From Belliella baltica DSM 15883 (GTDB taxonomy: Bacteria; Bacteroidota; Bacteroidia; Cytophagales; Cyclobacteriaceae), in assembly GCF_000265405.1 (NCBI RefSeq), contig NC_018010.1:434001-498000 (forward strand): a DNA stretch of 64,000 bases, in the 5' to 3' direction. Under the pieces are notes generated by a model, which was not told where the DNA came from, ran no database searches, and was given only the letters and a program-made list of their open reading frames with translations. How positions within the stretch are numbered: position 1 is the first letter of the stretch; every line of letters begins with the position of its first letter. Position numbers and translations under genes: made by a program. Shown here piece after piece: positions 9,710 to 19,148 of the stretch.

Positions 9710-10516
9710 ATGATCAGTTTCCCAAATGCCAAGATCAACCTTGGCCTACACATTACAGGCAAAAGAAAAGATGGATACCACGAGATAGAAACTTGTATGG
9801 TTCCGATTCCACTTTATGATGCCTTGGAAATGATTCTGGATAAGAAGACTACGTTCACAAGCACAGGATTGGAGATCCCTGGAACTGAAAAAGACAACCT
9901 CATTTTCAAAGCGCTTAAACTCCTGAGAAAGGACTTCAATGAATTGCCGCATTTGAATATTCATCTGCATAAAAACATCCCGATGGGGGCAGGCCTAGGT
10001 GGTGGTTCAGCTGATGCTGCTTTTGCCTTGAGCATGATGAACAATCTTTTTGATCTACTACTAGAGGATTGGTTTTTGGAAGAGTATGCTGCACAATTGG
10101 GGAGTGACTGCCCATTTTTTATAGAAAACACGCCTAAAATAGCTACGGGAAGAGGCGAAATCTTGGAACCTGTGGAAGTGGACCTTTCGGGAAAACACCT
10201 CCTCTTGATCAATCCCAATATTCATATCGGAACAAAAGAAGCTTACGCTGGCGTAACTCCCAAAGCTTCCTCCATTGATTTGAAAAAAGTACTTGCAGAC
10301 CAAAGCCGATGGAAAGATGAATTGATCAACGACTTTGAGGCAAGTATCTTTCCCCGATATCCTGAAATTGCTTCGATCAAAACACAACTTTATGAGATGG
10401 GTGCATTTTATGCTGCGATGTCAGGGTCTGGCTCGACTGTGTTTGGATTGTTTGAAGAAAAGCCTGAAAAGGGAAATTGGAAAGAAGGTTATTTTGTGTT
10501 TGAAGGAGTTTTATAA
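9710..10516 (+). CDS. ispE: 4-diphosphocytidyl-2-C-methyl-D-erythritol kinase
   Basis: IspE phosphorylates CDP-methylerythritol in the MEP pathway to isoprenoid precursors. The 268-residue protein is a GHMP kinase: the N terminus MISFPNAKINLGLHITGKR is characteristic, the ATP-binding glycine loop GAGLGGGSADAAF lies near residues 92-104, and the C-terminal AAMSGSGSTVFGLF motif is intact. The length is slightly short of the usual 280-290 but all motifs are present. It is divergent from the ilv operon and convergent with the PEGA protein downstream. The ATG was chosen because the family begins exactly at this motif. Confidence 0.95.
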   Translation: MISFPNAKINLGLHITGKRKDGYHEIETCMVPIPLYDALEMILDKKTTFTSTGLEIPGTEKDNLIFKALKLLRKDFNELPHLNIHLHKNIPMGAGLGGGSADAAFALSMMNNLFDLLLEDWFLEEYAAQLGSDCPFFIENTPKIATGRGEILEPVEVDLSGKHLLLINPNIHIGTKEAYAGVTPKASSIDLKKVLADQSRWKDELINDFEASIFPRYPEIASIKTQLYEMGAFYAAMSGSGSTVFGLFEEKPEKGNWKEGYFVFEGVL

Positions 10517-10571
10517 TGTTCAATTTAAAACCTCAAACTCTATTTCCCCCATTTACAAAAGATTGAAAATC

Positions 10572-12104
10572 TTATATTTTACTGTTTGTTTTAGTTGTAT
10601 CTGCTGGATTTTTCTCTGTTTTGGTAGTATCTGCTGGAATCGTATCCCTTCTAATAGGCTCTAGTGGAATAGTGTCTATTTTGGTTGAATCAGCAGGAAT
10701 AGTATCAATGGGAGTTATTTCTGTCTTTATAGCAGGAATCGATGAAGTGTCTATAGATTTTGAAGGGTCTATGCTGAACTGGAATCTTTCTATAAGCTCA
10801 TCAGCTAGATCATCGTATTTGGTAAGGATTCTGTTCCAATCTTTAAACTTTGATTCATCCCTTGACTCCATTTTTCCTTCAGCCAATTGACTAACAAATT
10901 TTACAGCATATTCATTTTGATTTGAATTACTTGAGGATGTAACAATTACGCGATTTCTTGTTGTCAATTCCCCTTTATTAAACTCTTGGTATTTCCAAGC
11001 TGAAATCAAGTAGCCTGCATTAAAATCAACCGTTTCTAAGACATCAAATTCTTTAGTAAGAATAGAAATTAAAAGTTTCCAGCTTTCCTCTTTTACATTG
11101 GCTGCTTGAGCAGGTAAAAGCAATCTGGAATTTGAAAAATTGGATTCTAAAGAAGCATTATACGCTTCATTTTCCTGAAGATTTACTTGCTCCATTATAG
11201 GCAATTCTTCAGCTCCATCTTGGTTACAATAGTTTTTGGAAAATGTTAAATAGCCATCCTTTACAATGTTCACAGTAATGCATTTACCTTTCGCTAAAAA
11301 CATTTCGTAGCTTCCCAAGGATTCCATTTTACCATTTACAAAAATAGAAGCGTCCGATGGCAGTGCATTAAAGCTTAACACCCTGTCTTCTAATATGATG
11401 TTTTGGGTGATAGGTAAAGTATTAGAATTTTCCGCAGTATTACAATATTCTTTTACAATGTCAGCATAACCTTTTTTACTAATAACCACCTCAACGCACT
11501 TTCCAAAAGGTACTACAAACTCAGAATTTGAATTGGAAACATTTTGACCATTTACGGAAAAAGAGGCGTCAGCAGGTTTTAAATCTAATTTAACCACTCT
11601 ATCTTGCAAACTCACCAAATGAACCAAAGGCGGTTCTGCTCTGTCAGTACTGTTGTGAAAAGAAACTTCTTCTGTCACAAATCCCGGTTTTGATACTTTC
11701 ACAACTACCGTCTGTGATTTTGGAATGACTATATTGACTTGTTTTTGATTCGTAACAGAGTCCCCAAACGAAATCGTAGCTCCACTTTGATCCACCGCAA
11801 AGCTCACAAGTCTATTTTCTAAAATGATTATTTGATCCTTATCCCACTTTTCAGTTCGGGGAAATTCAGCTATCACAGGTTCATACCCTTCTTTGTAAAC
11901 TTTTACTCTATTTTTCGAGTCCTTTTCTAACTTAAAATCAACATTCCCTAAGCCTAGTGATACTGGATTTTCGTCACTATTATCTGACAATTTAAAAAAT
12001 TCAACATCTGGAAAATTAGAGCTCAACCTGACTTTACTTTGAGCTAGGGCACAAAATACCAAAACTAAATTCAGAAAAACTGTAATGAATGCTGTTTTTA
12101 ACAT
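10572..12104 (-). CDS. Secreted PEGA-like repeat protein with Thr/Pro-rich tail
   Basis: A 510-residue protein of unknown function. Residues 1-21 form a signal peptide ending ALA. From about 60 to 310 there are repeated units resembling PEGA domains. Each ends in a line such as VSKPGFVTEE, ISKKGYADIV or IVKDGYLTFS, followed by LENRLVSF, LQDRVVKL or LEDRVLSF at about 96, 166 and 238. Residues 310-450 are a separate, unrecognised region. The tail (451-510) is a degenerate tandem of DTIPADTTK-like units. PEGA repeats are usually extracellular and often cell-surface linked. It stands alone, convergent with ispE, with about 500 bp of empty DNA upstream. Confidence 0.7.
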   Translation of the reverse strand: MLKTAFITVFLNLVLVFCALAQSKVRLSSNFPDVEFFKLSDNSDENPVSLGLGNVDFKLEKDSKNRVKVYKEGYEPVIAEFPRTEKWDKDQIIILENRLVSFAVDQSGATISFGDSVTNQKQVNIVIPKSQTVVVKVSKPGFVTEEVSFHNSTDRAEPPLVHLVSLQDRVVKLDLKPADASFSVNGQNVSNSNSEFVVPFGKCVEVVISKKGYADIVKEYCNTAENSNTLPITQNIILEDRVLSFNALPSDASIFVNGKMESLGSYEMFLAKGKCITVNIVKDGYLTFSKNYCNQDGAEELPIMEQVNLQENEAYNASLESNFSNSRLLLPAQAANVKEESWKLLISILTKEFDVLETVDFNAGYLISAWKYQEFNKGELTTRNRVIVTSSSNSNQNEYAVKFVSQLAEGKMESRDESKFKDWNRILTKYDDLADELIERFQFSIDPSKSIDTSSIPAIKTEITPIDTIPADSTKIDTIPLEPIRRDTIPADTTKTEKNPADTTKTNSKI

Positions 12105-12609
12105 AATTAAGTCTATTTAGTATTGAAGAATTTATGGGCTTTCTATCATAGTTGAGCCTATTTAAAAAGCATTTACATTCTTGTTCTTTTGATAAATTAT
12201 TAATGGACCAATAAAATAATGGCGGAAATATCGGGATTATTTTTAAAAATCATATAAATCCTACGTAATAATCTTCTCTTAATTAGTGGAATACACCGAA
12301 TTTATTTCTTGAAACCGTTTTTTTTCGAATTTTTAAAAATTTATGGAATTCAGAAATACAAGAAATATATATTTGTAGAATATCTATATCATTCGTAATT
12401 ATTACATAGTTTAAAACTAATACCACTGATAATCCCCACCTACTTTCACAAAAATCACTGAATTTTTTCTTAAATAAAGAGTCTTTTGATTTTCTCAAAT
12501 TAACTTCAACTATAATTCTTTTTATAAGAAACTAAAAGTTCAAGAAAAAGATCAAAGGGTATTGCTGAATCAATGTCATTTGTATTCTAAAAAAAACAAA
12601 TCTTTTTCA
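12105..12609. other. AT-rich spacer without recognisable gene
   Basis: About 500 bp between the EamA transporter gene's 3' end and the PEGA-protein start. A 71-codon minus-strand frame (12283-12498) has no signal peptide, no family resemblance and biased low-complexity composition, so it was not called. I see no strong hairpin, RNA gene or dispersed repeat. Confidence 0.4.
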
Positions 12610-13530
12610 TTACACTCCTATAACCCTTTTCGATTGCCTTCTCCTATTGAAATAATTAAAAACAGGATAAAGCAAAACTGAGATTAAAATGATCAAGGTA
12701 CCTAGGTAAAATCCTGGAGTCATCTGTTCCTTTTCTCCAAAGATCAAAACTGCCAGTACGATACCGTAAACAGGCTCTAGGTTTACAGTAAGATTTATGG
12801 CAAAAGCTGTCAATCTGCGCATCAACTCCACCGAAACAGAAAAAGCGTACACAGTACAAACCCCACCCAAAAGGAATAACCAAAACCAATCCCAAGCTTG
12901 TGGAATCAACTGTAGCCCCACTCCTTCTGTAAAAAATACTGCATAAAATGGCATAAACAAAACCGAAAATATACAGGCTCCCAACATTTCATAAAATGTC
13001 AATACATAAGGTGAGTGTCTCTTTGTCAGCCGACCATTGATGACGGTAAAGATCGCTGCAATCAATGCTGAAATCACAGCCATCGTCAATCCTAACCAAT
13101 ATCCTCCTTCAAAGCTGAAAACTACATAAAGCCCAGAAATCACCATCAGGCCAAGCAGAATTTCGAACCATTTTACTTTTGATTTATTGACCATCGGTTC
13201 GATAAAAGCTGTCCAAAGCGAGGTAGTTGCCATGCCTGCAAGACAAACTGAAGCTGTTGATATGCGGGCAGCCCAGAAAAACAAAATCCAATGAAGACTG
13301 ATCAAAAACCCTGTTCCTATGACTTTCGCAAGTTCTTGATTTGACAGCTTGATTTTTTGCTTTTTTACTAAAAAAACCAATCCTAAAAATCCACTTGCCA
13401 GCAAAGTTCTATAAAAGACAATTTCTACTGATGGAATACTGATCAGCAATCCTAAAATGGCCGTAAAACCCCAAATCACCACTATGAAATGAAGCATCAA
13501 ATAATCTTTGATCGTAGAGTTTTGAAGCAT
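12610..13530 (-). CDS. EamA/DMT-family inner-membrane transporter
   Basis: The 306-residue protein is almost entirely hydrophobic with about ten membrane segments arranged as two EamA repeats (roughly residues 12-145 and 155-290), the pattern of drug/metabolite transporters. The motif NLEPVYGIVLAVLIFGE near residues 252-268 is typical of the second repeat. The substrate cannot be told from sequence; relatives export amino acids or other metabolites. It starts 2 bp after the LptF/LptG permease gene, so it belongs to the tgt operon. Confidence 0.85.
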   Translation of the reverse strand: MLQNSTIKDYLMLHFIVVIWGFTAILGLLISIPSVEIVFYRTLLASGFLGLVFLVKKQKIKLSNQELAKVIGTGFLISLHWILFFWAARISTASVCLAGMATTSLWTAFIEPMVNKSKVKWFEILLGLMVISGLYVVFSFEGGYWLGLTMAVISALIAAIFTVINGRLTKRHSPYVLTFYEMLGACIFSVLFMPFYAVFFTEGVGLQLIPQAWDWFWLFLLGGVCTVYAFSVSVELMRRLTAFAINLTVNLEPVYGIVLAVLIFGEKEQMTPGFYLGTLIILISVLLYPVFNYFNRRRQSKRVIGV

Positions 13531-13532
13531 AA

Positions 13533-14606
13533 TTATCTAGGCACTGTTTTGTACAACACCAAACCCGTGACAGCAAATACTAGATTGGGCAACCAAATAG
13601 CAAACAAGGGAAAGGTCGTCCCTGCTTCTGCAAAAGTCCTCGAAAGAAGAAATAAAATGATATAAACAAAAGCCAACAAAAAGCCCAAAGCAATCTGAAA
13701 ACCAGAGCCACCTCTAGTTTTTTTGGAGGAAACAATCACGCCGATAAATGTTAGGATAATCGCTGCAAAAGGTGACATATACCGCACATAGCGCTCGATT
13801 TTATAATAATTCACATTGTCAGCACCCCTGTCTTCTAGGACTTGGATTTGCTTAGACAGCTCAGGGAGTTTTAAGGTTTCATGATGATTGGAAGGTAAGT
13901 CAAAATCATCTGGAGTGATGGAAAGTAGAGTGTCTAATTCATCTCCTTTCGTATATGTTTCTCCTTTTTCATTTAGTACTCTTAAATTCCAGTTTTTTGC
14001 AGTCCAAGAATTGATCGCTGTGTCCCAAACAATTCTATCTGCAGAGAACTTTGCTACTAATTCACCATCTCTGATTTGTTCCAAGGTGAAACTATACCCC
14101 ATATTCCCGGAGGGAAAATATCTCGAAATATAAGCATAGACATCAGGGGCTACTTTGATATGAATATTATTTTCATTGTAGAATTTGGTTTCTTCGAGAT
14201 ATTGGGTTTTGAACTCTGTGACTCCTGAAGTTGCACCCGGCAAAACCCAGCCATTTAATAAGAAAGAAGCTGCTCCAATCATTGCAGCACCAACAAAAAA
14301 TGGAATCAACATTCTGACAAAACTAGTTCCAGAACTTAATATTGCTATTATCTCTGTTCTACCTGCCATTTTAGAGGTAATGAAAATAACAGAAATAAAC
14401 ACCGTTATCGGAGTTAGCAAATTATTCAAATAGAGCCCGTAATTCGCCATGTATTTGAGAATCTCCACAGCAGGCACATTATTTCGGATAAAGGCATCAT
14501 TTTTTTCTGTAAAATCCAAAACTAACACAATAAGAATTAACATCAAGACCACAAAAAAGTAGGTCTTGAGGAAATCCTTGATGATGAGTTTATCCAATAT
14601 CTTCAT
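13533..14606 (-). CDS. LptF/LptG-family (YjgP/YjgQ) permease
   Basis: The 357-residue protein has the family pattern: membrane helices near residues 12-35, 55-75 and 95-120, a large periplasmic beta-jellyroll part (about 125-265), then three C-terminal helices (about 272-350). LptF and LptG form the inner-membrane part of the LptB2FG transporter that extracts lipopolysaccharide. I cannot decide between LptF and LptG. It starts 1 bp after tgt stops. The tgt-lptF/G linkage is, as I recall, common in Bacteroidota. Confidence 0.88.
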   Translation of the reverse strand: MKILDKLIIKDFLKTYFFVVLMLILIVLVLDFTEKNDAFIRNNVPAVEILKYMANYGLYLNNLLTPITVFISVIFITSKMAGRTEIIAILSSGTSFVRMLIPFFVGAAMIGAASFLLNGWVLPGATSGVTEFKTQYLEETKFYNENNIHIKVAPDVYAYISRYFPSGNMGYSFTLEQIRDGELVAKFSADRIVWDTAINSWTAKNWNLRVLNEKGETYTKGDELDTLLSITPDDFDLPSNHHETLKLPELSKQIQVLEDRGADNVNYYKIERYVRYMSPFAAIILTFIGVIVSSKKTRGGSGFQIALGFLLAFVYIILFLLSRTFAEAGTTFPLFAIWLPNLVFAVTGLVLYKTVPR

Positions 14607-14607
14607 A

Positions 14608-15738
14608 TTACAATCTTGTACTGACTTTTTTGACCATTTGATCTTTCCACGAGGAGAATTCTCCTGATTTGATTTTCTCCCTCGCCTGTCCTACCAGCCA
14701 AAGGTAAAATGCCAAATTATGAATGCTCGCAATCTGTGCTGCTAGAATTTCTTTTGAGATCGTCAAATGTCTCAAATAAGCCTTGGAATAAAAACTACTT
14801 ACGTAAGAATTGATCACCGGGTCTAAAGGACTGAAATCTTCTTTCCATTTTTCATTTCTGATATTGATGATTCCTTCAGAAGTAAAAAGCATTCCATTTC
14901 TTGCATTTCGAGTAGGCATCACACAGTCAAACATATCCACGCCAAGTGCGATACATTCCAGAATATTAGCAGGAGTACCAACACCCATCAAGTATCTAGG
15001 CTTATCCTCAGGCAAAATATCCGTGACCATTTCGGTCATTTCATACATCATCTCCGCAGGTTCCCCTACAGAAAGTCCACCGATGGCATTCCCTTCCCGA
15101 TCACAGGAAGCGATAAATTCAGCAGATCGTTTCCTCAAATCCTTATAGACTGAGCCCTGAACTATTGGAAACAAGGTCTGATTGTAACCATATTTTCCTT
15201 CTGTACTATCAAAGCGCTCGATACAGCGCTTTAACCAACGGTGAGTCATATCCATAGATTTTCTTGCATATTCAAACTCACATGGATAAGGCGTACACTC
15301 GTCAAAAGCCATGATGATATCTGCCCCAATGCTTCTTTGGATATCCATCACACCTTCTGGAGAAAATATATGCTTAGAACCATCAATATGAGATTTGAAA
15401 ACGACCCCTTCTTCGGTGATTTTCCTTGTCCCAGCTAATGAAAAAACCTGATAACCTCCACTGTCTGTTAAGATCGGTTTCTCCCAGCCATTGAATTTAT
15501 GAAGCCCACCTGCTTTCTCAAGCACACCCAACCCAGGTCTCAAGTACAAATGATATGTATTTCCCAAAATAATCTGAGCTTTGATGTCATAAGTTAACTC
15601 GCGCTGATGTACAGCTTTTACCGAACCTGCTGTTCCTACTGGCATAAAAATCGGAGTTTCTATATCTCCATGATCAGTTTTGAGTACTCCAGCTCTCGCT
15701 TTACTTTGAGGATCTGTATGTTGTAAGGTAAACTTCAT
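14608..15738 (-). CDS. tgt: tRNA-guanine transglycosylase with degenerate zinc site
   Basis: Tgt exchanges G34 of GUN-anticodon tRNAs for preQ1 (bacteria) on the way to queuosine. The 376 residues contain TDSGGYQVFSLAG (91-103), the FDECTPYP segment (145-152), GGLSVGEP (220-227) and the catalytic-Asp region DMFDCVMPTRNARNG (268-282). The usual C-terminal zinc motif CxCxxC is replaced: the three Cys positions read Ile309, Ser311 and Ser314, while the fourth ligand His324 in AYLRHL is kept. It is the first gene of an operon with the LptF/LptG permease and the EamA transporter and is divergent from the glycosyltransferase gene. Confidence 0.95.
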   Translation of the reverse strand: MKFTLQHTDPQSKARAGVLKTDHGDIETPIFMPVGTAGSVKAVHQRELTYDIKAQIILGNTYHLYLRPGLGVLEKAGGLHKFNGWEKPILTDSGGYQVFSLAGTRKITEEGVVFKSHIDGSKHIFSPEGVMDIQRSIGADIIMAFDECTPYPCEFEYARKSMDMTHRWLKRCIERFDSTEGKYGYNQTLFPIVQGSVYKDLRKRSAEFIASCDREGNAIGGLSVGEPAEMMYEMTEMVTDILPEDKPRYLMGVGTPANILECIALGVDMFDCVMPTRNARNGMLFTSEGIINIRNEKWKEDFSPLDPVINSYVSSFYSKAYLRHLTISKEILAAQIASIHNLAFYLWLVGQAREKIKSGEFSSWKDQMVKKVSTRL

Positions 15739-15872
15739 ATCTTTTTTCTAAGTTGTCTAGCAAATAATTAAGCTTTGCTAGTACTTAATAATAAATTCAA
15801 GCACAAAAATAAAAGCTTATTCTTAATTGAATGCTGAATTTGCTTTTATATTTGCCTGTTAAATAATCTGGA

Positions 15873-17012
15873 ATGATCAATGATGTTTTGTGGATTGTGT
15901 TTTTCATTGCACTTGGGGTGCAATTGATCTACATTCTACTTATTTTTAGTCGGCTTTCTTTTTTTCATCGAAATAAAATTTCAACTCTTCAAAAGAATCG
16001 TTCTGAGGGAGTTACTATCATTGTTGCTGCTCATAATGAAAAAGAAAACCTCAAAAAGTTGATCCCAATTCTTTGCAGTCAAGATTATCCCAACTATGAT
16101 GTGATGATCATCAATGACAGATCTTTTGATGGCACTAGAGTGCTTCTTGAAAAGATGATGAGCCAATATCCTCAACTCCGCACCGTAACAGTCAAATATA
16201 CTCCGGACCATGTTACTTCTAAGAAATATGCACTTACTCTGGGGATAAAAGTAGCCAAAAATGATGTCTTATTACTGACAGATGCAGATTGCATTCCCCA
16301 ATCAGATCAGTGGATAAGGTTGATGACCGCACCTGTTCGTGAAGAAGGGAAAACATTTGCTCTTGGCTATTCCCCCTATGAAAAAGATCACGGAATACTT
16401 AACAAATGGATACAATTTGAAACATTGTGGACAGGAATACTCTATTTTTCCTTTGCATTATGGGGAGCACCATTTATGGGAGTTGGCAGGAACCTTTCTT
16501 ATCGAAGAGGTTTTTTTATGGAAAAAAAGGCTTTCAAAGATCTATGGCAGATAGACTGTGGTGATGATGATCTCTTCATCAATAAATATGCGAATGGCAA
16601 AAATACATCTGTGGTAATCCACCCCGATAGCATAACTTTATCCAAACCCAAGTCCACATGGAAGAGTTATTTCCGACAAAAAAAACGTCATTTTCATGCT
16701 GGGAAATATTACAGGGGGAAAGACAAACAGAAAATTGGGCTTTATTCATTTTCCCATCTATTATTTTGGTTATCAGGGATTACCTTAGCTATATTTCTAG
16801 GCTTAGATCAGAATTGGGAACAATTTTCATTAATTATAGGTATAACTATAGTCAGATCGATATTGCTCACTTCAGTAGTGACATCGGCAAGAAAAAAACT
16901 CGAAGGAAATACCAAAGTCTTTTGGACATCGCTTTTTGATGTCATTTATCTAGGGTATTTTTGGATCATCGGCACATTAGGGTATCAGTCAAAAAAAGTT
17001 AGATGGAAGTAA
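15873..17012 (+). CDS. Membrane-bound family 2 glycosyltransferase
   Basis: The 379-residue protein has an N-terminal membrane helix (about 5-27), a GT-A domain and two or three C-terminal helices (about 290-370). Visible GT2 motifs are VIIVAAHNEKENL near residue 50, DADCIPQ (nucleotide-sugar/metal binding), GVGRNLSYRR, DDDLF and the QKKRHFHAGKYY segment in place of the processive QxxRW. It probably transfers a sugar to a lipid or polysaccharide at the inner membrane; the donor is unknown. Its last codons overlap the following sigma-factor gene by 10 bp, so the two are translated as a unit. Confidence 0.85.
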   Translation: MINDVLWIVFFIALGVQLIYILLIFSRLSFFHRNKISTLQKNRSEGVTIIVAAHNEKENLKKLIPILCSQDYPNYDVMIINDRSFDGTRVLLEKMMSQYPQLRTVTVKYTPDHVTSKKYALTLGIKVAKNDVLLLTDADCIPQSDQWIRLMTAPVREEGKTFALGYSPYEKDHGILNKWIQFETLWTGILYFSFALWGAPFMGVGRNLSYRRGFFMEKKAFKDLWQIDCGDDDLFINKYANGKNTSVVIHPDSITLSKPKSTWKSYFRQKKRHFHAGKYYRGKDKQKIGLYSFSHLLFWLSGITLAIFLGLDQNWEQFSLIIGITIVRSILLTSVVTSARKKLEGNTKVFWTSLFDVIYLGYFWIIGTLGYQSKKVRWK

Positions 17013-17614
17013 ATTCAAGAGGTTTTTCAAATAAAGCATTAGAAGATTTTGATCTCATCGACCGTGCGGTAGATCAAAAAGATCAGCAAGCCTATGCTGC
17101 ATTGATGAAGCGTTATAAAAAGGCGGTGTACTTCATGATTTTGAAAATGATTCGCGACGCAGATGATGCTGAAGACCTCACGATGGAAGCCTTTGCCAAA
17201 GCCTTCAAAAATCTCCATAAATTTAAAAAAGACTATACTTTCAGTACTTGGCTATTTAGAATCGCCACTAACAATACTATAGACTTTATCAGAAAGAAAA
17301 AACTCAAAACTATGAGTCTCAACACCACGCTTAGTGATGATGGCGGCAATTCTGTGAACATTGATGTGGAAGACGATGAAAATAACCCACAAGACGAATT
17401 CATCAAATCTCAAAGAATAGAGATGGTACGCGTATTTGTGGATAAATTACCAGCCAAATACAGGAAACTTGTAGAACTCCGCTACTTTCAAGAGCTCTCT
17501 TACGATGAAATTGCACAAGAGCTTGACAAGCCACTAGGCACAGTTAAAGCCCAATTGCATAGATCAAGAGAATTGCTATTTGAAATAGCCTCCGGTAAGG
17601 AGAAGCATATCTAA
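17003..17614 (+). CDS. Sigma-70 family (ECF-type) RNA polymerase sigma factor
   Basis: The 203-residue protein has sigma region 2 (about residues 35-105, with DAEDLTMEAFAKAF and STWLFRIATNNTIDFIR) and region 4 (about 145-195, with YDEIAQELDKPLGTVKAQLHR as helix-turn-helix). No region 1.1 or 3 is present. It overlaps the glycosyltransferase gene by 10 bp. No anti-sigma gene follows; 350 bp of repeat-bearing spacer comes next. Regulon and signal are unknown. Confidence 0.9.
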   Translation: MEVNSRGFSNKALEDFDLIDRAVDQKDQQAYAALMKRYKKAVYFMILKMIRDADDAEDLTMEAFAKAFKNLHKFKKDYTFSTWLFRIATNNTIDFIRKKKLKTMSLNTTLSDDGGNSVNIDVEDDENNPQDEFIKSQRIEMVRVFVDKLPAKYRKLVELRYFQELSYDEIAQELDKPLGTVKAQLHRSRELLFEIASGKEKHI

Positions 17615-17718
17615 AAGTTTTAAGAGCTTGGCCGTGGCGGATTGGAAGGTTGGGGGTTTTAAGGTTTTGTGACTTAGTGACTTTCTTTTTGCGAAAACAT
17701 TTGCCTTGTCTATGTTGT

Positions 17719-17764
17719 ATGGCACGCTGGTGACGCTGACTGAACAGATCAACGCTAATTTTTT
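17719..17764 (+). repeat. Dispersed repeat, CGCTGATGACGCTGATT family, copy 1
   Basis: The unit begins GGCACGCTGGTGACGCTGAC and ends AACGCTAATTTTTT. It is a degenerate match to the copies at 17851-17899 and 21829-21876. It lies in the 348-bp gap between the sigma factor and the Uma2 gene, which otherwise holds no gene. Confidence 0.6.
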
Positions 17765-17850
17765 CAACACGCTTGACCTGGTTCAAGACTTAGTCTTGGA
17801 CTCTTACCATTGCAGTCTTTGACTGCTCTTGGTAATTTGCTATTTCTTTT

Positions 17851-17899
17851 TGGCATGCTGATGATGCTGCTTGAATTGATCATCGCTGATTCTTTTTTT
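17851..17899 (+). repeat. Dispersed repeat, CGCTGATGACGCTGATT family, copy 2
   Basis: The unit begins GGCATGCTGATGATGCTGC and ends CATCGCTGATTCTTTTTTT. Orientation is the same as the neighbouring copy 130 bp upstream. The T run at the end is kept in all plus-oriented copies. Confidence 0.6.
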
Positions 17900-17962
17900 A
17901 TCTGCGCCCTGAATATTAAAAAGGGACTTCCATTTCTGCCTGACAATCAGTAAATTTAATTT

Positions 17963-18571
17963 ATGGAAAAGCAGGAATTGAAAAATAAAGTTGAGGAACC
18001 ATTTGTCGAGTATGGCGAGTACACTTATGCAGATTACCTGACTTGGCAATTGGATGAAATGGTGGAGTTGATCAAGGGAAAGGTCTTCAAACAGGCAGCT
18101 GCACCCAGAGTAAACCATCAAAGAGTTTCCATGAAAATCTCTGGCGAGCTCTTTACTTTTCTAAAAGGTAAAAAATGTGAAGTGTTCTCAGCACCATTTG
18201 ATGTAAGGCTCCCATCAAAATCAAAGAAAAATGAAGACATTACAACAGTAGTTCAGCCAGATAACTGTGTAATCTGCGATCCTGAAAAATTAGATGATTT
18301 AGGTTGTATTGGAGCTCCAGACTTGATTATAGAAATCCTTTCTCCTGGAAACAATAAAAAGGAAATTCAAAATAAATTTGAAGTTTATGAAGAATCAGGG
18401 GTCAAAGAATATTGGGTAATTCACCCAAACGAATGTACTCTCCTCATTTACACCTTAACTAAAGGAAAATATCAAGGGTCTAGACTTTTTACATTTGGTG
18501 ACAAAGTTACCTCACAAGCAGTAGAAGGATTTGTTTTGGATTTGGATAGTGTTTTTGAAAATATCCAATAA
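17963..18571 (+). CDS. Uma2-family (DUF820) putative endonuclease
   Basis: The 202-residue protein matches the Uma2 family, which has a PD-(D/E)XK nuclease-like fold. Typical features are YTYADYLTW near residue 19, the PDNCVICDPEKLDDLG segment (about 95-110) and APDLIIEILSPGNNKKEI (about 113-130), followed by GVKEYWVIHP. The family is very widespread and sometimes expanded, but its biological role is unproven; links to mobile DNA have been suggested. It converges with nadD, with 8 bp between the stops. The upstream gap contains two dispersed repeats. Confidence 0.85.
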   Translation: MEKQELKNKVEEPFVEYGEYTYADYLTWQLDEMVELIKGKVFKQAAAPRVNHQRVSMKISGELFTFLKGKKCEVFSAPFDVRLPSKSKKNEDITTVVQPDNCVICDPEKLDDLGCIGAPDLIIEILSPGNNKKEIQNKFEVYEESGVKEYWVIHPNECTLLIYTLTKGKYQGSRLFTFGDKVTSQAVEGFVLDLDSVFENIQ

Positions 18572-18579
18572 GACCACCC

Positions 18580-19146
18580 TTAAAAATAAAGCTTCTTATC
18601 CTTGATATACTCTTCTACTTTTTCCGGAAGTAAATAGCGAACAGAATGGCCTGATTTGATGGATTCTCTGATGAATGTGGCTGAGATATCCATAAGTGGT
18701 GAAGCAATATACTGAACATTTGGATGCTCAAAATCGGGATTGGAACCGGGGCGTGGATAGACATAAAGCCCAAAATACTCAAGAATCTGTTCGTGATTTT
18801 TCCACTTGTGAAAATGTGTCAGATTATCACCTCCCACAATCAATTTGAAGTCGTGCTGTGGGTGTTGTGCGGAAAGATAAGTGAGTGTGTCGATCGTATA
18901 ACTTGGCTTGGGCATGTGGAACTCCACATCGCTAGCCCGAAAAAAGAAATGATCGGCGATGGCGAGCTCTACCATCTTTAGCCGATCAAATTCATGTAAT
19001 AATGTTTTTCTAGCTTTGAAGGGGTTTTGCGGACTGACCACAAACCACACTTCATCCAAATCAGTCTGATCCTGCATCACATTGGCGATAATCAAATGGC
19101 CGACGTGAATAGGATTAAAAGATCCGAAAAAAAGTCCGATTTTCAA
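18580..19146 (-). CDS. nadD: Nicotinate-nucleotide adenylyltransferase
   Basis: NadD adenylylates nicotinate mononucleotide to deamido-NAD. The 188-residue protein has the nucleotidyltransferase signature GSFNPIHVGHLIIA (residues 8-21, HxGH) and the C-terminal ISATFIRESIKSG motif (ISSTxxR-like). The length is normal. It follows gmk by 2 bp and shares its operon with the ECF sigma/anti-sigma pair upstream. Confidence 0.95.
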   Translation of the reverse strand: MKIGLFFGSFNPIHVGHLIIANVMQDQTDLDEVWFVVSPQNPFKARKTLLHEFDRLKMVELAIADHFFFRASDVEFHMPKPSYTIDTLTYLSAQHPQHDFKLIVGGDNLTHFHKWKNHEQILEYFGLYVYPRPGSNPDFEHPNVQYIASPLMDISATFIRESIKSGHSVRYLLPEKVEEYIKDKKLYF

Positions 19147-19148
19147 AT

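Noticed and set aside
12283..12498. 71-codon minus frame in the spacer before the PEGA protein gene
   Set aside because: AT-rich, no signal peptide, no family pattern and no gene linkage; not separable from chance.
17963..18571. Uma2 protein as part of a defence or restriction island
   Set aside because: It stands alone between housekeeping genes with no methyltransferase or other defence gene; the nuclease fold alone is not enough.
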